The translations under genes and the position numbers were made by a program. Source: Henriciella sp. (GTDB lineage Bacteria; Pseudomonadota; Alphaproteobacteria; Caulobacterales; Hyphomonadaceae). From it: 64,000 bases of DNA. The stretch spans positions 81,094 through 145,093 of the forward strand of contig JABSQB010000004.1 in NCBI GenBank assembly GCA_013214545.1, read 5' to 3'. This document shows positions 8,548 to 16,094 of the stretch, in pieces (positions within the stretch are counted from its first letter, which is position 1; every line of letters begins with the position of its first letter). The notes beneath the pieces are model-generated. The model saw only the letters and a program-made list of their open reading frames with translations, did not search any database and was not told the origin of the DNA.

Positions 8548-9846
8548 CTAGCGCTGTTCGAACGGATCGCGCATCAGGATCACGTCCTCGCGCTCAGGCG
8601 AAGTCGAAACCAGCGCGCACGGCTTGCCGACAAGCTCTTCCAGACGACGGACATATTTCACCGCTTCAGCCGGCAGATCATTCCAGGATCGCGCCCCGCG
8701 GGTTGATCCGCTCCAGCCCGGCATCGACTCATAGATCGGCTCAACCGCTTCCTGCGCTGCTGCCGTAGCGGGCAGATAATCCAGTACTTCATCGCCCAGT
8801 TTGTAGCCGGTGCAGACTTTGATCTCTTCCATCCCGTCGAGGACGTCGAGCTTGGTCAGCGCGAGGCCATCAACCCCTGAGACCGCGCAGGCCTGGCGCA
8901 CCATGACTGCATCGAACCATCCGCAGCGCCGGGCCCGTCCAGTCACGGTGCCAAACTCATGGCCGCGCTCGCCCAGGCCCTGGCCGATTTCGTCAAACAG
9001 CTCCGTCGGGAATGGGCCGGTTCCGACCCGGGTCGTATAGGCCTTCGCCAGCCCAAGTACATAACTCACCGCGCGCGGCCCGAGGCCGGTACCTGCAGCG
9101 GCCTGGCCCGAGACGACGTTTGAGGACGTGACGAACGGATAGGTGCCGTGATCGACATCGAGCATGACGCCTTGCGCGCCTTCGAACAAAATGCGCCGGC
9201 CAAGCTTCTGGCTTTCGCCTAGGACTTTCCAGGCTGGTCCGGAAAAGGCGAGCACTTTCGGCGCGATCTCCATCAATTCTGCTTTCAACGCAGACACATC
9301 CGGGGCGTCGAGACCGAGACCGGTGCGAAGCGGCGCGTGGTGCGCCATTAGGCGTTCTAGTTTCTGGTCGAGGGCAGCTTCGTCTGCGAGGTCTGCCACG
9401 CGAATGGCGCGACGGCCTACTTTGTCTTCGTAAGCCGGGCCAATGCCGCGCTTAGTGGTGCCGATCTTGGCCTTGTCGCTGGCGGCGCCTTCGCGGGCTG
9501 CATCGAGGTCGCGGTGCCAGGGCAAGATCAGGCAAGCGGTTTCGGCGAGCAGAAGGTCATCCGGGGTCAGCGAAATGCCGGCTTTCTCCATGCCTTCAAG
9601 CTCGGACAAGAGCTGCCAGGGATCGACCACGACACCATTGCCGATGACGGAGAGTTTGCCACCGCGGACGACGCCCGATGGCAGCAGGTTCAGCTTATAG
9701 GTGGTGCCATCAATAACCAGCGTATGACCGGCATTATGACCGCCCTGAAACCGCGCCACCACGTCGGCGCGATGCGACAGCCAATCCACAATCTTGCCTT
9801 TGCCCTCATCGCCCCATTGGGCGCCGACAACCACAACACCTGCCAT
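8548..9846 (-). CDS. purA: Adenylosuccinate synthetase
   Basis: PurA joins IMP and aspartate using GTP to make adenylosuccinate, the first committed step to AMP. The N terminus reads [18 protein letters not shown], with the GDEGKGK P-loop, followed by [19 protein letters not shown] and [12 protein letters not shown] are the IMP- and Mg-binding signatures. At 432 residues it has standard length. The start is ATG 9846, after a strong AGGAG; the open frame upstream of it is not needed. It is convergent with the PiT-like gene, with 22 bp between stops. Confidence 0.97.
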   Translation of the reverse strand: MAGVVVVGAQWGDEGKGKIVDWLSHRADVVARFQGGHNAGHTLVIDGTTYKLNLLPSGVVRGGKLSVIGNGVVVDPWQLLSELEGMEKAGISLTPDDLLLAETACLILPWHRDLDAAREGAASDKAKIGTTKRGIGPAYEDKVGRRAIRVADLADEAALDQKLERLMAHHAPLRTGLGLDAPDVSALKAELMEIAPKVLAFSGPAWKVLGESQKLGRRILFEGAQGVMLDVDHGTYPFVTSSNVVSGQAAAGTGLGPRAVSYVLGLAKAYTTRVGTGPFPTELFDEIGQGLGERGHEFGTVTGRARRCGWFDAVMVRQACAVSGVDGLALTKLDVLDGMEEIKVCTGYKLGDEVLDYLPATAAAQEAVEPIYESMPGWSGSTRGARSWNDLPAEAVKYVRRLEELVGKPCALVSTSPEREDVILMRDPFEQR

Positions 9847-9998
9847 GTTTTGAAACTCCTTGACCAGGACCCGCGCCACTGACCGCGTTTGCTCGAAAAA
9901 AGCAAGGCCCTGAATGGGATGAATAGGGTTAATTCGATCAAATTCGAACGATCTGCTTTGCGGAATGCGAAGAGATCTTTGTTACATCTGATCCCATA

Positions 9999-10835
9999 AT
10001 GGAGAGACAATTACTCAAACTTCCCGCCTGGATGCGGATGAGCACGGCCGTTTTGGGTGCAGGCCTATGCCTGTCTCAAACTTCAATTGGCAACACAATT
10101 GATCGTCCACATTTCAATGTCGACGGTGTCGCGATCGTTTGGGCCGCCGACGCCAGCGGTACGGCGCCGATTGTCTCTGATTTCATTATTGATAGCGGCG
10201 GGGCGGACACGGACCTGATCAATGGCGACGCGCATACCGTGATTACCGGCAGCCTGGCGCCGACGGACAATGCCTTTCCGGATGGAACCGGCGCGACGCT
10301 GCGCATTCAGAACAGTCCGGGCGGTGGTAATCAGACGACCCGCCAGGGTGATCGATTCAACTCGGCGTCTGATGTGCTAAACCCCTTCCGTCTGGGCGCA
10401 AACACAGATGTACGTACCATTCGCAGCGACATCCTGACCAGTTTCTATGTTGCGACCAATAAGGCGTTCAATATTGATGTGATCGCCGCGCCGGTAAGCG
10501 ATCCAGCTGACCTCAACCTGATACGTGTGCGTATGCGTATGACCGAAAGCGGTACGGATGACGGCCTTGCTTTTGGCGCGGCCGCGCAGATCCCGCATAG
10601 CGGCAATACCAACCGGTCCGGCGTACAATGGGGCGGCTATCGCCGGCTCTCCACTCTGACGGCGGGTCGCGACATTTTCCGTGGCAACCGTCGTACAGCT
10701 GCGAGCCCCGGGACGATTGCTGATCAATCCGTGCGGTTCGATCTCGATTATCGCTGGAACACCGGCAATATCGACCTCAGCGACGGCACATTCGATGTCG
10801 AGGCCGACGTCATTTATACGGTCTATATTCCGTAA
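9999..10835 (+). CDS. Secreted protein of unknown function
   Basis: I do not recognise this 278-residue protein. A hydrophobic N-terminal segment (STAVLGAGLCLSQTSIG) looks like a Sec signal peptide, perhaps with cleavage after about residue 30. The mature part is rich in Asp, Thr, Asn and Gly, has few Lys, and ends in alternating beta-like segments (FDLDYRWNTGNIDL, FDVEADVIYTVYIP). This suggests an all-beta extracellular or surface domain. ATG 9999 is the first start; ATG 10032 or 10038 would give a shorter signal. It ends exactly one base before the stop of the convergent acyltransferase gene. No anchor motif is visible. Confidence 0.6.
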   Translation: MERQLLKLPAWMRMSTAVLGAGLCLSQTSIGNTIDRPHFNVDGVAIVWAADASGTAPIVSDFIIDSGGADTDLINGDAHTVITGSLAPTDNAFPDGTGATLRIQNSPGGGNQTTRQGDRFNSASDVLNPFRLGANTDVRTIRSDILTSFYVATNKAFNIDVIAAPVSDPADLNLIRVRMRMTESGTDDGLAFGAAAQIPHSGNTNRSGVQWGGYRRLSTLTAGRDIFRGNRRTAASPGTIADQSVRFDLDYRWNTGNIDLSDGTFDVEADVIYTVYIP

Positions 10836-11714
10836 TCAGTGAAAGATCGCTGGCTTAGAGGCTTCGAAGCGGGCGTGCGCTTTGGCGATCGCTGCCTGCT
10901 GCGGGACTGGCGCCATGCCATACGTTTGATCCCGCAGGAAGCTCATAAGCTCGTGCCGCTTCCCGGCATTGGCGAGTGTTTCCGGCGACAGCGTCTCGCC
11001 AATATGAACCGGCATCGCTGTGCCGACCCGGCGTTTGACTTCCCGAAAGATCAGCGCGAGGCGCAACTCTATCGAGACATGGCTCGCCCATTGGAACAGG
11101 CGTGAGTTCTGGCCCTCAAAGAAGACCGGCGTGACATGCGCCTCGCTGCGAGTGATCAGCTTTGCGGTGAACGGTTTCCAAGTATCGTCTACAGCGGCGC
11201 GATAGAAAGGCGTTGGCGAGGTTGAGACCCCGCCTGCCGGGAAGACAATGATACACTCGCCTGCCTTCAGACGCTCAAGCGATTCAGCGCGTGTCGCAAT
11301 ATTGGTCGCCCGGGCTTCCTTGGTCGGCGCGAAATCAATCGGCAGCAGCCATTCGCTGGCCTCTGGCGCGCCATCGAGCACGGCATTGGTGAGGACTTTG
11401 AAATCCTTGCGTCGCAGCGAGACGAGCCACGAAATCAGCAACCCATCGAGCACGCCAAATGGATGATTAGCGACGATAACCAGCGGCCCGGTTTCCGGGA
11501 TTTGCGCCAAGCGCGCGGAACTGAACTCGACATTGAGATTGAGCAGTTTCACTGCAGCGGCGAAGAACGGCTCATGGGCCAGGCTTTCGCGATAGGTTTC
11601 ATACAGGCGCTGCAGATATGGCTGGCCTGACAAGCGCTCAATCGTACGCACCATGCCGCGTTTCAGCGGATGGTCAAAGTAGGCAGCATATGAAAGCTTT
11701 GGGGCCTCCTCCAT
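10836..11714 (-). CDS. Lysophospholipid acyltransferase (PlsC-like) family protein
   Basis: The acyltransferase signature is present as VANHPFGVLDG (HxxxxD form), with GECIIVFPAGGVSTS as the second, glycerol-phosphate-binding block. This arrangement resembles the OlsA/hemolysin-type acyltransferase branch rather than canonical PlsC. The product probably transfers an acyl group to a lipid precursor at the inner membrane. It is 292 residues long and monocistronic in appearance, upstream of nothing else on its strand. The acceptor (lyso-phosphatidic acid, lyso-ornithine lipid or other) cannot be decided. Confidence 0.8.
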   Translation of the reverse strand: MEEAPKLSYAAYFDHPLKRGMVRTIERLSGQPYLQRLYETYRESLAHEPFFAAAVKLLNLNVEFSSARLAQIPETGPLVIVANHPFGVLDGLLISWLVSLRRKDFKVLTNAVLDGAPEASEWLLPIDFAPTKEARATNIATRAESLERLKAGECIIVFPAGGVSTSPTPFYRAAVDDTWKPFTAKLITRSEAHVTPVFFEGQNSRLFQWASHVSIELRLALIFREVKRRVGTAMPVHIGETLSPETLANAGKRHELMSFLRDQTYGMAPVPQQAAIAKAHARFEASKPAIFH

Positions 11715-11758
11715 CGCTCAGAGGTGGCGCAATTTGGGGGTTTCGGCAAGAATCCGAG

Positions 11759-12376
11759 TCAGTCCTTCATCAGACCAGCGGCCTTCAGAGTCTTACCGGC
11801 GCGGATGACACGGGCCAGTTTATCCTCTGAAGATCGGTCGCCACTATTTGAGTCCGGGTGGAAGCGGCGGACATATTCGGCATAGCGGGCGCGGATCTCA
11901 GGCGGCTTCGCATCCGGCTCCAGATCGAGTTCAGCGAGCGCGCGCTTTGCGACCCCGGTCGCTGACCGGTTCGCGCGTCGATACTCGCGGGCAGCGGCAG
12001 CATCTTCGAAAAATTCCGCTCCGCGCCACGTTTTTGGATCGTGTGCCTTGCCAGCCTTGTCGCCGCCCATTGGTCCCGCGCCAAACTTCCAGGTCTGTTT
12101 GAATCCGTAGCGGGAGTTTTCCTGGAATGCTTTCAACTGCTCCTCATTCATCGTGTCGAAGAAGTTGAAGCTCTTATTGTACTCAGCAGCGTGGCGTTTG
12201 CAGAACCAGTGTTTGCCGTCGCCAAATTGCTTCGGCGCCGGATATTCACCCGCGAGATCGCAACCGGGGTGCTCGCAAATCCTTGTTTTCGCGGCTTTTT
12301 CACGCGAGGTCTCGTCGGCCGGGGGCTTCACCCTTATATCGGTGAACTTGGGGCGATATTTGTATCCGTCATCCAT
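11759..12376 (-). CDS. J-domain (DnaJ-like) protein
   Basis: This 205-residue protein carries a C-terminal J domain: EIRARYAEYVRRFHPDSN includes the HPD tripeptide that stimulates DnaK ATPase. The N-terminal half is not a J domain and has four Cys (CEHPGCDLAGEYPAP and the FCKRH region) that could bind zinc. It is divergent from bolA with 44 bp between starts. That DnaJ-like/BolA pairing is common in alphaproteobacteria, where the pair often neighbours cobS (not seen here). It is probably a specialised DnaK cochaperone. Confidence 0.85.
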   Translation of the reverse strand: MDDGYKYRPKFTDIRVKPPADETSREKAAKTRICEHPGCDLAGEYPAPKQFGDGKHWFCKRHAAEYNKSFNFFDTMNEEQLKAFQENSRYGFKQTWKFGAGPMGGDKAGKAHDPKTWRGAEFFEDAAAAREYRRANRSATGVAKRALAELDLEPDAKPPEIRARYAEYVRRFHPDSNSGDRSSEDKLARVIRAGKTLKAAGLMKD

Positions 12377-12420
12377 AGGCGCGGTAACATAGGGGCTTCG
12401 GGTTAAAGAGACCAGAACTA

Positions 12421-12678
12421 ATGAACAGATCAGAACGCATTCACAAAACTTTGACAGACGCTTTCACGCCATCAGCGCTCCAAGTGGTTGATGACAGCCA
12501 CAAACATGCTGGTCATGCGGGTGCGAGACCCGAAGGTGAAACACATTATACGGTGATCATTTCCACGCCGGCTTTTGAAGGTATGTCGCGGGTCGCAATG
12601 CAGCGGGCAGTGATGGCGGCTTTACAACCAGAGTTCGACACTGGTCTGCACGCTTTATCGATTAAAGCGAGTTTATAA
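12421..12678 (+). CDS. BolA family protein
   Basis: This 85-residue protein shows the BolA fold: conserved DDSHKHAGH near residue 25 and HYTVIISTPAFEGMSRVAMQRAV. BolA proteins bind [2Fe-2S] clusters with monothiol glutaredoxins and act in iron homeostasis and stress-linked morphology. The helix-turn-helix-like C-terminal region is present, although the protein is at the short end for the family. It is divergent from the J-domain gene. Confidence 0.9.
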   Translation: MNRSERIHKTLTDAFTPSALQVVDDSHKHAGHAGARPEGETHYTVIISTPAFEGMSRVAMQRAVMAALQPEFDTGLHALSIKASL

Positions 12679-12750
12679 TTGATCGGCGATAGAATTCGTT
12701 AAGTCATCACGGGTATTAATTGACGCACCGGACAAGCACCGGAGCGTAGA

Positions 12751-13173
12751 ATGGCAGTAGCAGCATATTCCTCACCGCGCGGCGAAGACAGCCGCATGAC
12801 GGTTCGTGTAACAGCGACGCCTGACCAGACATGGGCGCTCGATGCGGAGTATCTGCACGCCCGCATGGATGTGCTGAAACGCCTTGGTTCGCATTACGCC
12901 AACCAGATTGCCCTGCTCAATCTCGTCTCAGACTTTCTCCTGCTCGCTGGCGTCATCTGCACGTTTTTTGTCGCCTGGTGGACTTGTATCCCGATTGTCG
13001 GATTTGCGGTCCTGCAGCGAATCGCCAATAAGCGCCTGGCTGGCGAAATGGCTGGTCGCGCCGCGCAGGAATCTACGGATGCGTTTCTGTATCTGTACAA
13101 TTCAGGCGCGCTCTGGCTGGAGCGTCCTACCAATCACTCATCGGACCCGCTACGCCGTCTTCTGTCGCGCTAG
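12751..13173 (+). CDS. Small membrane protein of unknown function
   Basis: This 140-residue protein has two adjacent hydrophobic segments at about residues 52-90 (ALLNLVSDFLLLAGVICTFF, then WWTCIPIVGFAVLQ) flanked by soluble ends. I do not recognise the family. The C-terminal 47 bp overlap the 3' end of the convergent ubiquinone hydroxylase gene, so both coding ends share sequence. The start ATG 12751 is 73 bp after bolA. It may be co-transcribed with bolA. Confidence 0.65.
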   Translation: MAVAAYSSPRGEDSRMTVRVTATPDQTWALDAEYLHARMDVLKRLGSHYANQIALLNLVSDFLLLAGVICTFFVAWWTCIPIVGFAVLQRIANKRLAGEMAGRAAQESTDAFLYLYNSGALWLERPTNHSSDPLRRLLSR

Positions 13174-14353
13174 CCTTGCGGGCCAGGAACCGTCGCAAGG
13201 GCGGGATTTTCGACGCCGCCATCAATCCCAACGTGCGGATAGGCTTGGTCAAAGTCGCATCATTTGAGAACAATCGATCGATCGCATCCAATGTGAGCGC
13301 TGTGCCTGTGCCGTCAAACCGCCGGGCCTGGCTATACGCCTCCAGCATTTGCGGAGATCCGATCTCACCGCCGAGGTGAAGCGTCTCCTCAGCGATCTCG
13401 ATCAGTGCCGCGACATCTCGAAAGCCTTGGTTGAGTCCTTGGCCTGCCAACGGGTTTACGCGCCGCGCGGCATCGCCGACCAGGGCCGCGCGCGGGCCCG
13501 TCATCTCGGTCGCGAGCTGCAGGATCAGCGGATAAGAACCGGCTTTGCCTTCAATGGTCATCTCTCCAGCAAATTCGGCAAAGCGGGCGTTTAGCTCCGC
13601 TTCGGCATCTTTCTTGGGCATGGCGGCGAGGGTCTCGGCGGCGCCCCGCTGCATGTACCAGGCGAGATTGGCGCGGTCGCCTTGCAGTGGAAGCGTCGCG
13701 AATGGACCTTCTGGTGTGAACAATTGACGGGCAATCCCGTCATGCGGACGGCTGAGAGACACATTTGCGGTGAAAACCGACTTGTCATAGTCGCGGCCTT
13801 CGGTGGTGATGCCGAGCGACTGGCGCACTGGTGAGTTCATGCCGTCAGAGCCGACAAGCAAGCGTGCCTTGATCGTGCGCCCGCTTTTCAGGGTGATGCT
13901 GACGAAGCCAGGCTCGGCGGTTTGTGCCTCAAAGAAGTCGGGCGCGATGCGATCAATACGGGAATCCTCGGAGATGGCCTGATCCAGCGCGGCTTGCAGC
14001 GGTTCGGCCATGACCATCTGGCCAAGCGGTTCGTCCGGATCGGCGCTATCGAGGTCGTCCTGCATGAACAGGACCGACGGCCGGCCGAAATAGTGGGTGC
14101 CACCATCGACTGCTTCCAGCCCGCGCAGCGGCTGGCTAGTTTCCTCCAGCGCGGGCGTAATGCCGAGCTTTCGCAGCATCCGCCAACTGCCTGTGACAAT
14201 TGCGAAATTTCGCCCATCGGGTTTGGGCGCCGCCTGCGGATCACGGGTATCTATGACAACAACCTGAAGGTCAGCCTGGGCCAGGCCCAGCGCTAAAGCG
14301 GCACCGGTTGGCCCGGCGCCGACGATTGCGACATCATAGATCTGATCAGTCAT
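13127..14353 (-). CDS. UbiH/UbiF/COQ6-type FAD-dependent hydroxylase (ubiquinone biosynthesis)
   Basis: This is a class A flavoprotein monooxygenase of 408 residues. It has an N-terminal GxGxxG (AIVGAGPTGAALALGLA), the DG motif (VGSDGMNSPVRQSLG) and the second FAD block GDAARRVNPLAGQGLN, whose HPLAGQG-like form is typical of ubiquinone-ring hydroxylases. It probably hydroxylates an intermediate at the inner membrane. Which ring position it acts on cannot be read from motifs. I take MTDQIYDV at 14353 as the start rather than the upstream in-frame ATG. It overlaps the convergent small membrane-protein gene by 47 bp. Confidence 0.85.
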   Translation of the reverse strand: MTDQIYDVAIVGAGPTGAALALGLAQADLQVVVIDTRDPQAAPKPDGRNFAIVTGSWRMLRKLGITPALEETSQPLRGLEAVDGGTHYFGRPSVLFMQDDLDSADPDEPLGQMVMAEPLQAALDQAISEDSRIDRIAPDFFEAQTAEPGFVSITLKSGRTIKARLLVGSDGMNSPVRQSLGITTEGRDYDKSVFTANVSLSRPHDGIARQLFTPEGPFATLPLQGDRANLAWYMQRGAAETLAAMPKKDAEAELNARFAEFAGEMTIEGKAGSYPLILQLATEMTGPRAALVGDAARRVNPLAGQGLNQGFRDVAALIEIAEETLHLGGEIGSPQMLEAYSQARRFDGTGTALTLDAIDRLFSNDATLTKPIRTLGLMAASKIPPLRRFLARKASATEDGVAGPMSDW

Positions 14354-14545
14354 GAAAATCAGATATGAAACCGTATGCGCGACGTCCATGCCTGACAGAC
14401 AAACGGGCGTTTGGGTCGCAGTCTGCTCGAATTTTGGTCACCGCGTCTCTCAGCGCAGATACTCGTCTTTTATTTTCTGGCGCGAGTTTGGGCAGACCGC
14501 TTTTTTGCCGAGGTCAATTAATCAGAGCTGCGGGAGATACGGGCT

Positions 14546-15892
14546 ATGAAACTATGGATGAAAACAGCAATGCGGGGAGCAATGATGCTTCCGATTGCAG
14601 GGCTTGCGGGGCTCGCCGCGCACGCTCAGGAGGCAAGCGCAGTCAGCGCTTATGTGGACAGTTCCTATCTGTTCCTGATTGGCGGTCTGATCGTCATGTT
14701 TATGGCCGCTGGCTTCCTCTGCCTTGAGTCAGGCCTCGTTCGTTCAAAGAACGCTTCGATGCAGTCCTTGAAGAACATTGCCCTGTTCTCAATCGCCGGA
14801 CTGATGTTCTGGCTGGTTGGTTACAACATGGCTTATCCGAGCGACACCATCCTGAATGGTCTGTTCGGTGTCCCGGCCTTTATCTGGGTCGGTGAAGAAA
14901 GCCTCGATACCGGCTACGCCGCAAGCTCCGACTGGTTCTTCCAGATGGTGTTTGTTGCAACCGCAGCCTCTATCGTTTCCGGAACCGTAGCGGAGCGTGT
15001 GAAGCTCTGGTCATTCCTGGCATTCGTCGCTGTCCTGACAGCTTTTATCTATCCAATCGTAGCGTCCTGGGAATGGGGCGGCGGTTACCTCGACAGTGCC
15101 TGGGGCTTCTCCGACTTTGCTGGTTCTACGCTGGTCCACTCGACCGGTGGCTGGGCAGCGCTGATCGGCGCGATCATCATCGGGCCACGTGCTGGTAAGT
15201 ATTTCGGCGAGAAAGTGAACCCAATGCCGGGTTCGAACATTCCGCTGGCCGCGCTCGGTACCTTTATTCTTTGGTTCGGCTGGTTCGGCTTTAACGGCGC
15301 GTCTCAGCTCGCCGCCGGTACGTTCGACGACATCAACGCCGTCGCCAAGATCTTTGCCAACACCAATATGGCGGCCGTTGGCGGTGTAATCGCCGCAATG
15401 ATCCTGACCGCAGTGCTCTATAAGGGCAAAGTCGACCCAACCATGGCGTTTAACGGCGCGATCGGTGGTCTGGTTTCGATCACGGCTGAGCCACTGGCTC
15501 CGAGCATGGGCGCAGCTGTCGCCATCGGTGCGGTTGGCGGTGTGCTGGTCGTCCTGACGGTTCCACTGCTCGACAAGCTGAAGATTGACGACGTCGTCGG
15601 CGCCATCCCGGCTCACCTTGTGTGCGGTATCTGGGGCACGATCATCGTCGCGGCTTCTTATGGCAATGCCATCATGCCACCAGCACCAGACGCAGAAGGC
15701 GCTATCGGTGTCAGCTATGTCGGACAGCTCGTCGGTGTGGTTCTGACCGGTGTGTTTGTTTCCGTCGCTTCAGCCGCCGTCTGGTTGGCTCTGAAGTTCA
15801 CCATCGGTGTCCGCGTCAGCGAAGAGGAAGAGCAACTCGGCCTCGACCGCGCAGACACAGGTGTCGAAGCTTACCCAGAGTTTGCTTCCTGA
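14546..15892 (+). CDS. amtB: Ammonium transporter
   Basis: This 448-residue Amt-family channel starts with a cleavable signal peptide (ending AAHAQ), as in many proteobacterial Amt proteins. It then has about eleven hydrophobic segments with the family signature region FAGSTLVHSTGGWAALIGA, which carries the first pore His, and FNGAIGGLVSITAEP. The ribosome site GGGAGA precedes ATG 14546. Usually glnK lies next to amtB; none is in the 190 bp upstream or downstream here. Two hairpins follow, one a clear terminator. Confidence 0.94.
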   Translation: MKLWMKTAMRGAMMLPIAGLAGLAAHAQEASAVSAYVDSSYLFLIGGLIVMFMAAGFLCLESGLVRSKNASMQSLKNIALFSIAGLMFWLVGYNMAYPSDTILNGLFGVPAFIWVGEESLDTGYAASSDWFFQMVFVATAASIVSGTVAERVKLWSFLAFVAVLTAFIYPIVASWEWGGGYLDSAWGFSDFAGSTLVHSTGGWAALIGAIIIGPRAGKYFGEKVNPMPGSNIPLAALGTFILWFGWFGFNGASQLAAGTFDDINAVAKIFANTNMAAVGGVIAAMILTAVLYKGKVDPTMAFNGAIGGLVSITAEPLAPSMGAAVAIGAVGGVLVVLTVPLLDKLKIDDVVGAIPAHLVCGIWGTIIVAASYGNAIMPPAPDAEGAIGVSYVGQLVGVVLTGVFVSVASAAVWLALKFTIGVRVSEEEEQLGLDRADTGVEAYPEFAS

Positions 15893-15902
15893 TCCTAGCT
15901 TT

Positions 15903-15927
15903 CCAGCGCCGGGAGCCCCGGCGCTGG
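15903..15927 (+). terminator. Strong hairpin after amtB
   Basis: A perfect 11-bp GC-rich stem (CCAGCGCCGGG pairing with CCCGGCGCTGG) has a 3-nt loop. No T-tract follows directly, so it may stabilise the mRNA 3' end or act together with the next hairpin. Confidence 0.6.
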
Positions 15928-15971
15928 TCACCAGTGCGCTTCCATAGTTCGGAAGCGTTTCCTCCCGACTT

Positions 15972-16002
15972 ACCCCCGGTGCTACGGCTCCGGGGGTTTT
16001 TT
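15972..16002 (+). terminator. Rho-independent terminator between amtB and ftsK
   Basis: ACCCCCGG pairs with CCGGGGGT around a 10-nt loop, followed by a run of six T. This is a classical intrinsic terminator and separates the amtB transcript from ftsK. Confidence 0.88.
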
Positions 16003-16094
16003 CGTCAAAATCATGTCTGTTAGCGCCGTTTTAAGGCCGCACCGGTAATTTCATTTTTGGTTCAGAACGTCCGACCGACCCCGGAGTGTAGATT

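Noticed and set aside
14478..14493. TGGC...GGGC sequence upstream of amtB resembling a sigma-54 promoter
   Set aside because: The spacing between GG and GC is one base too long (11, not 10) and the -12 element is TGGGC rather than TTGC; too weak to annotate even though NtrC control of amtB is common.
15011..15616. Minus-strand 201-codon frame inside amtB
   Set aside because: Antisense to a conserved membrane protein; composition is that of a shadow frame.
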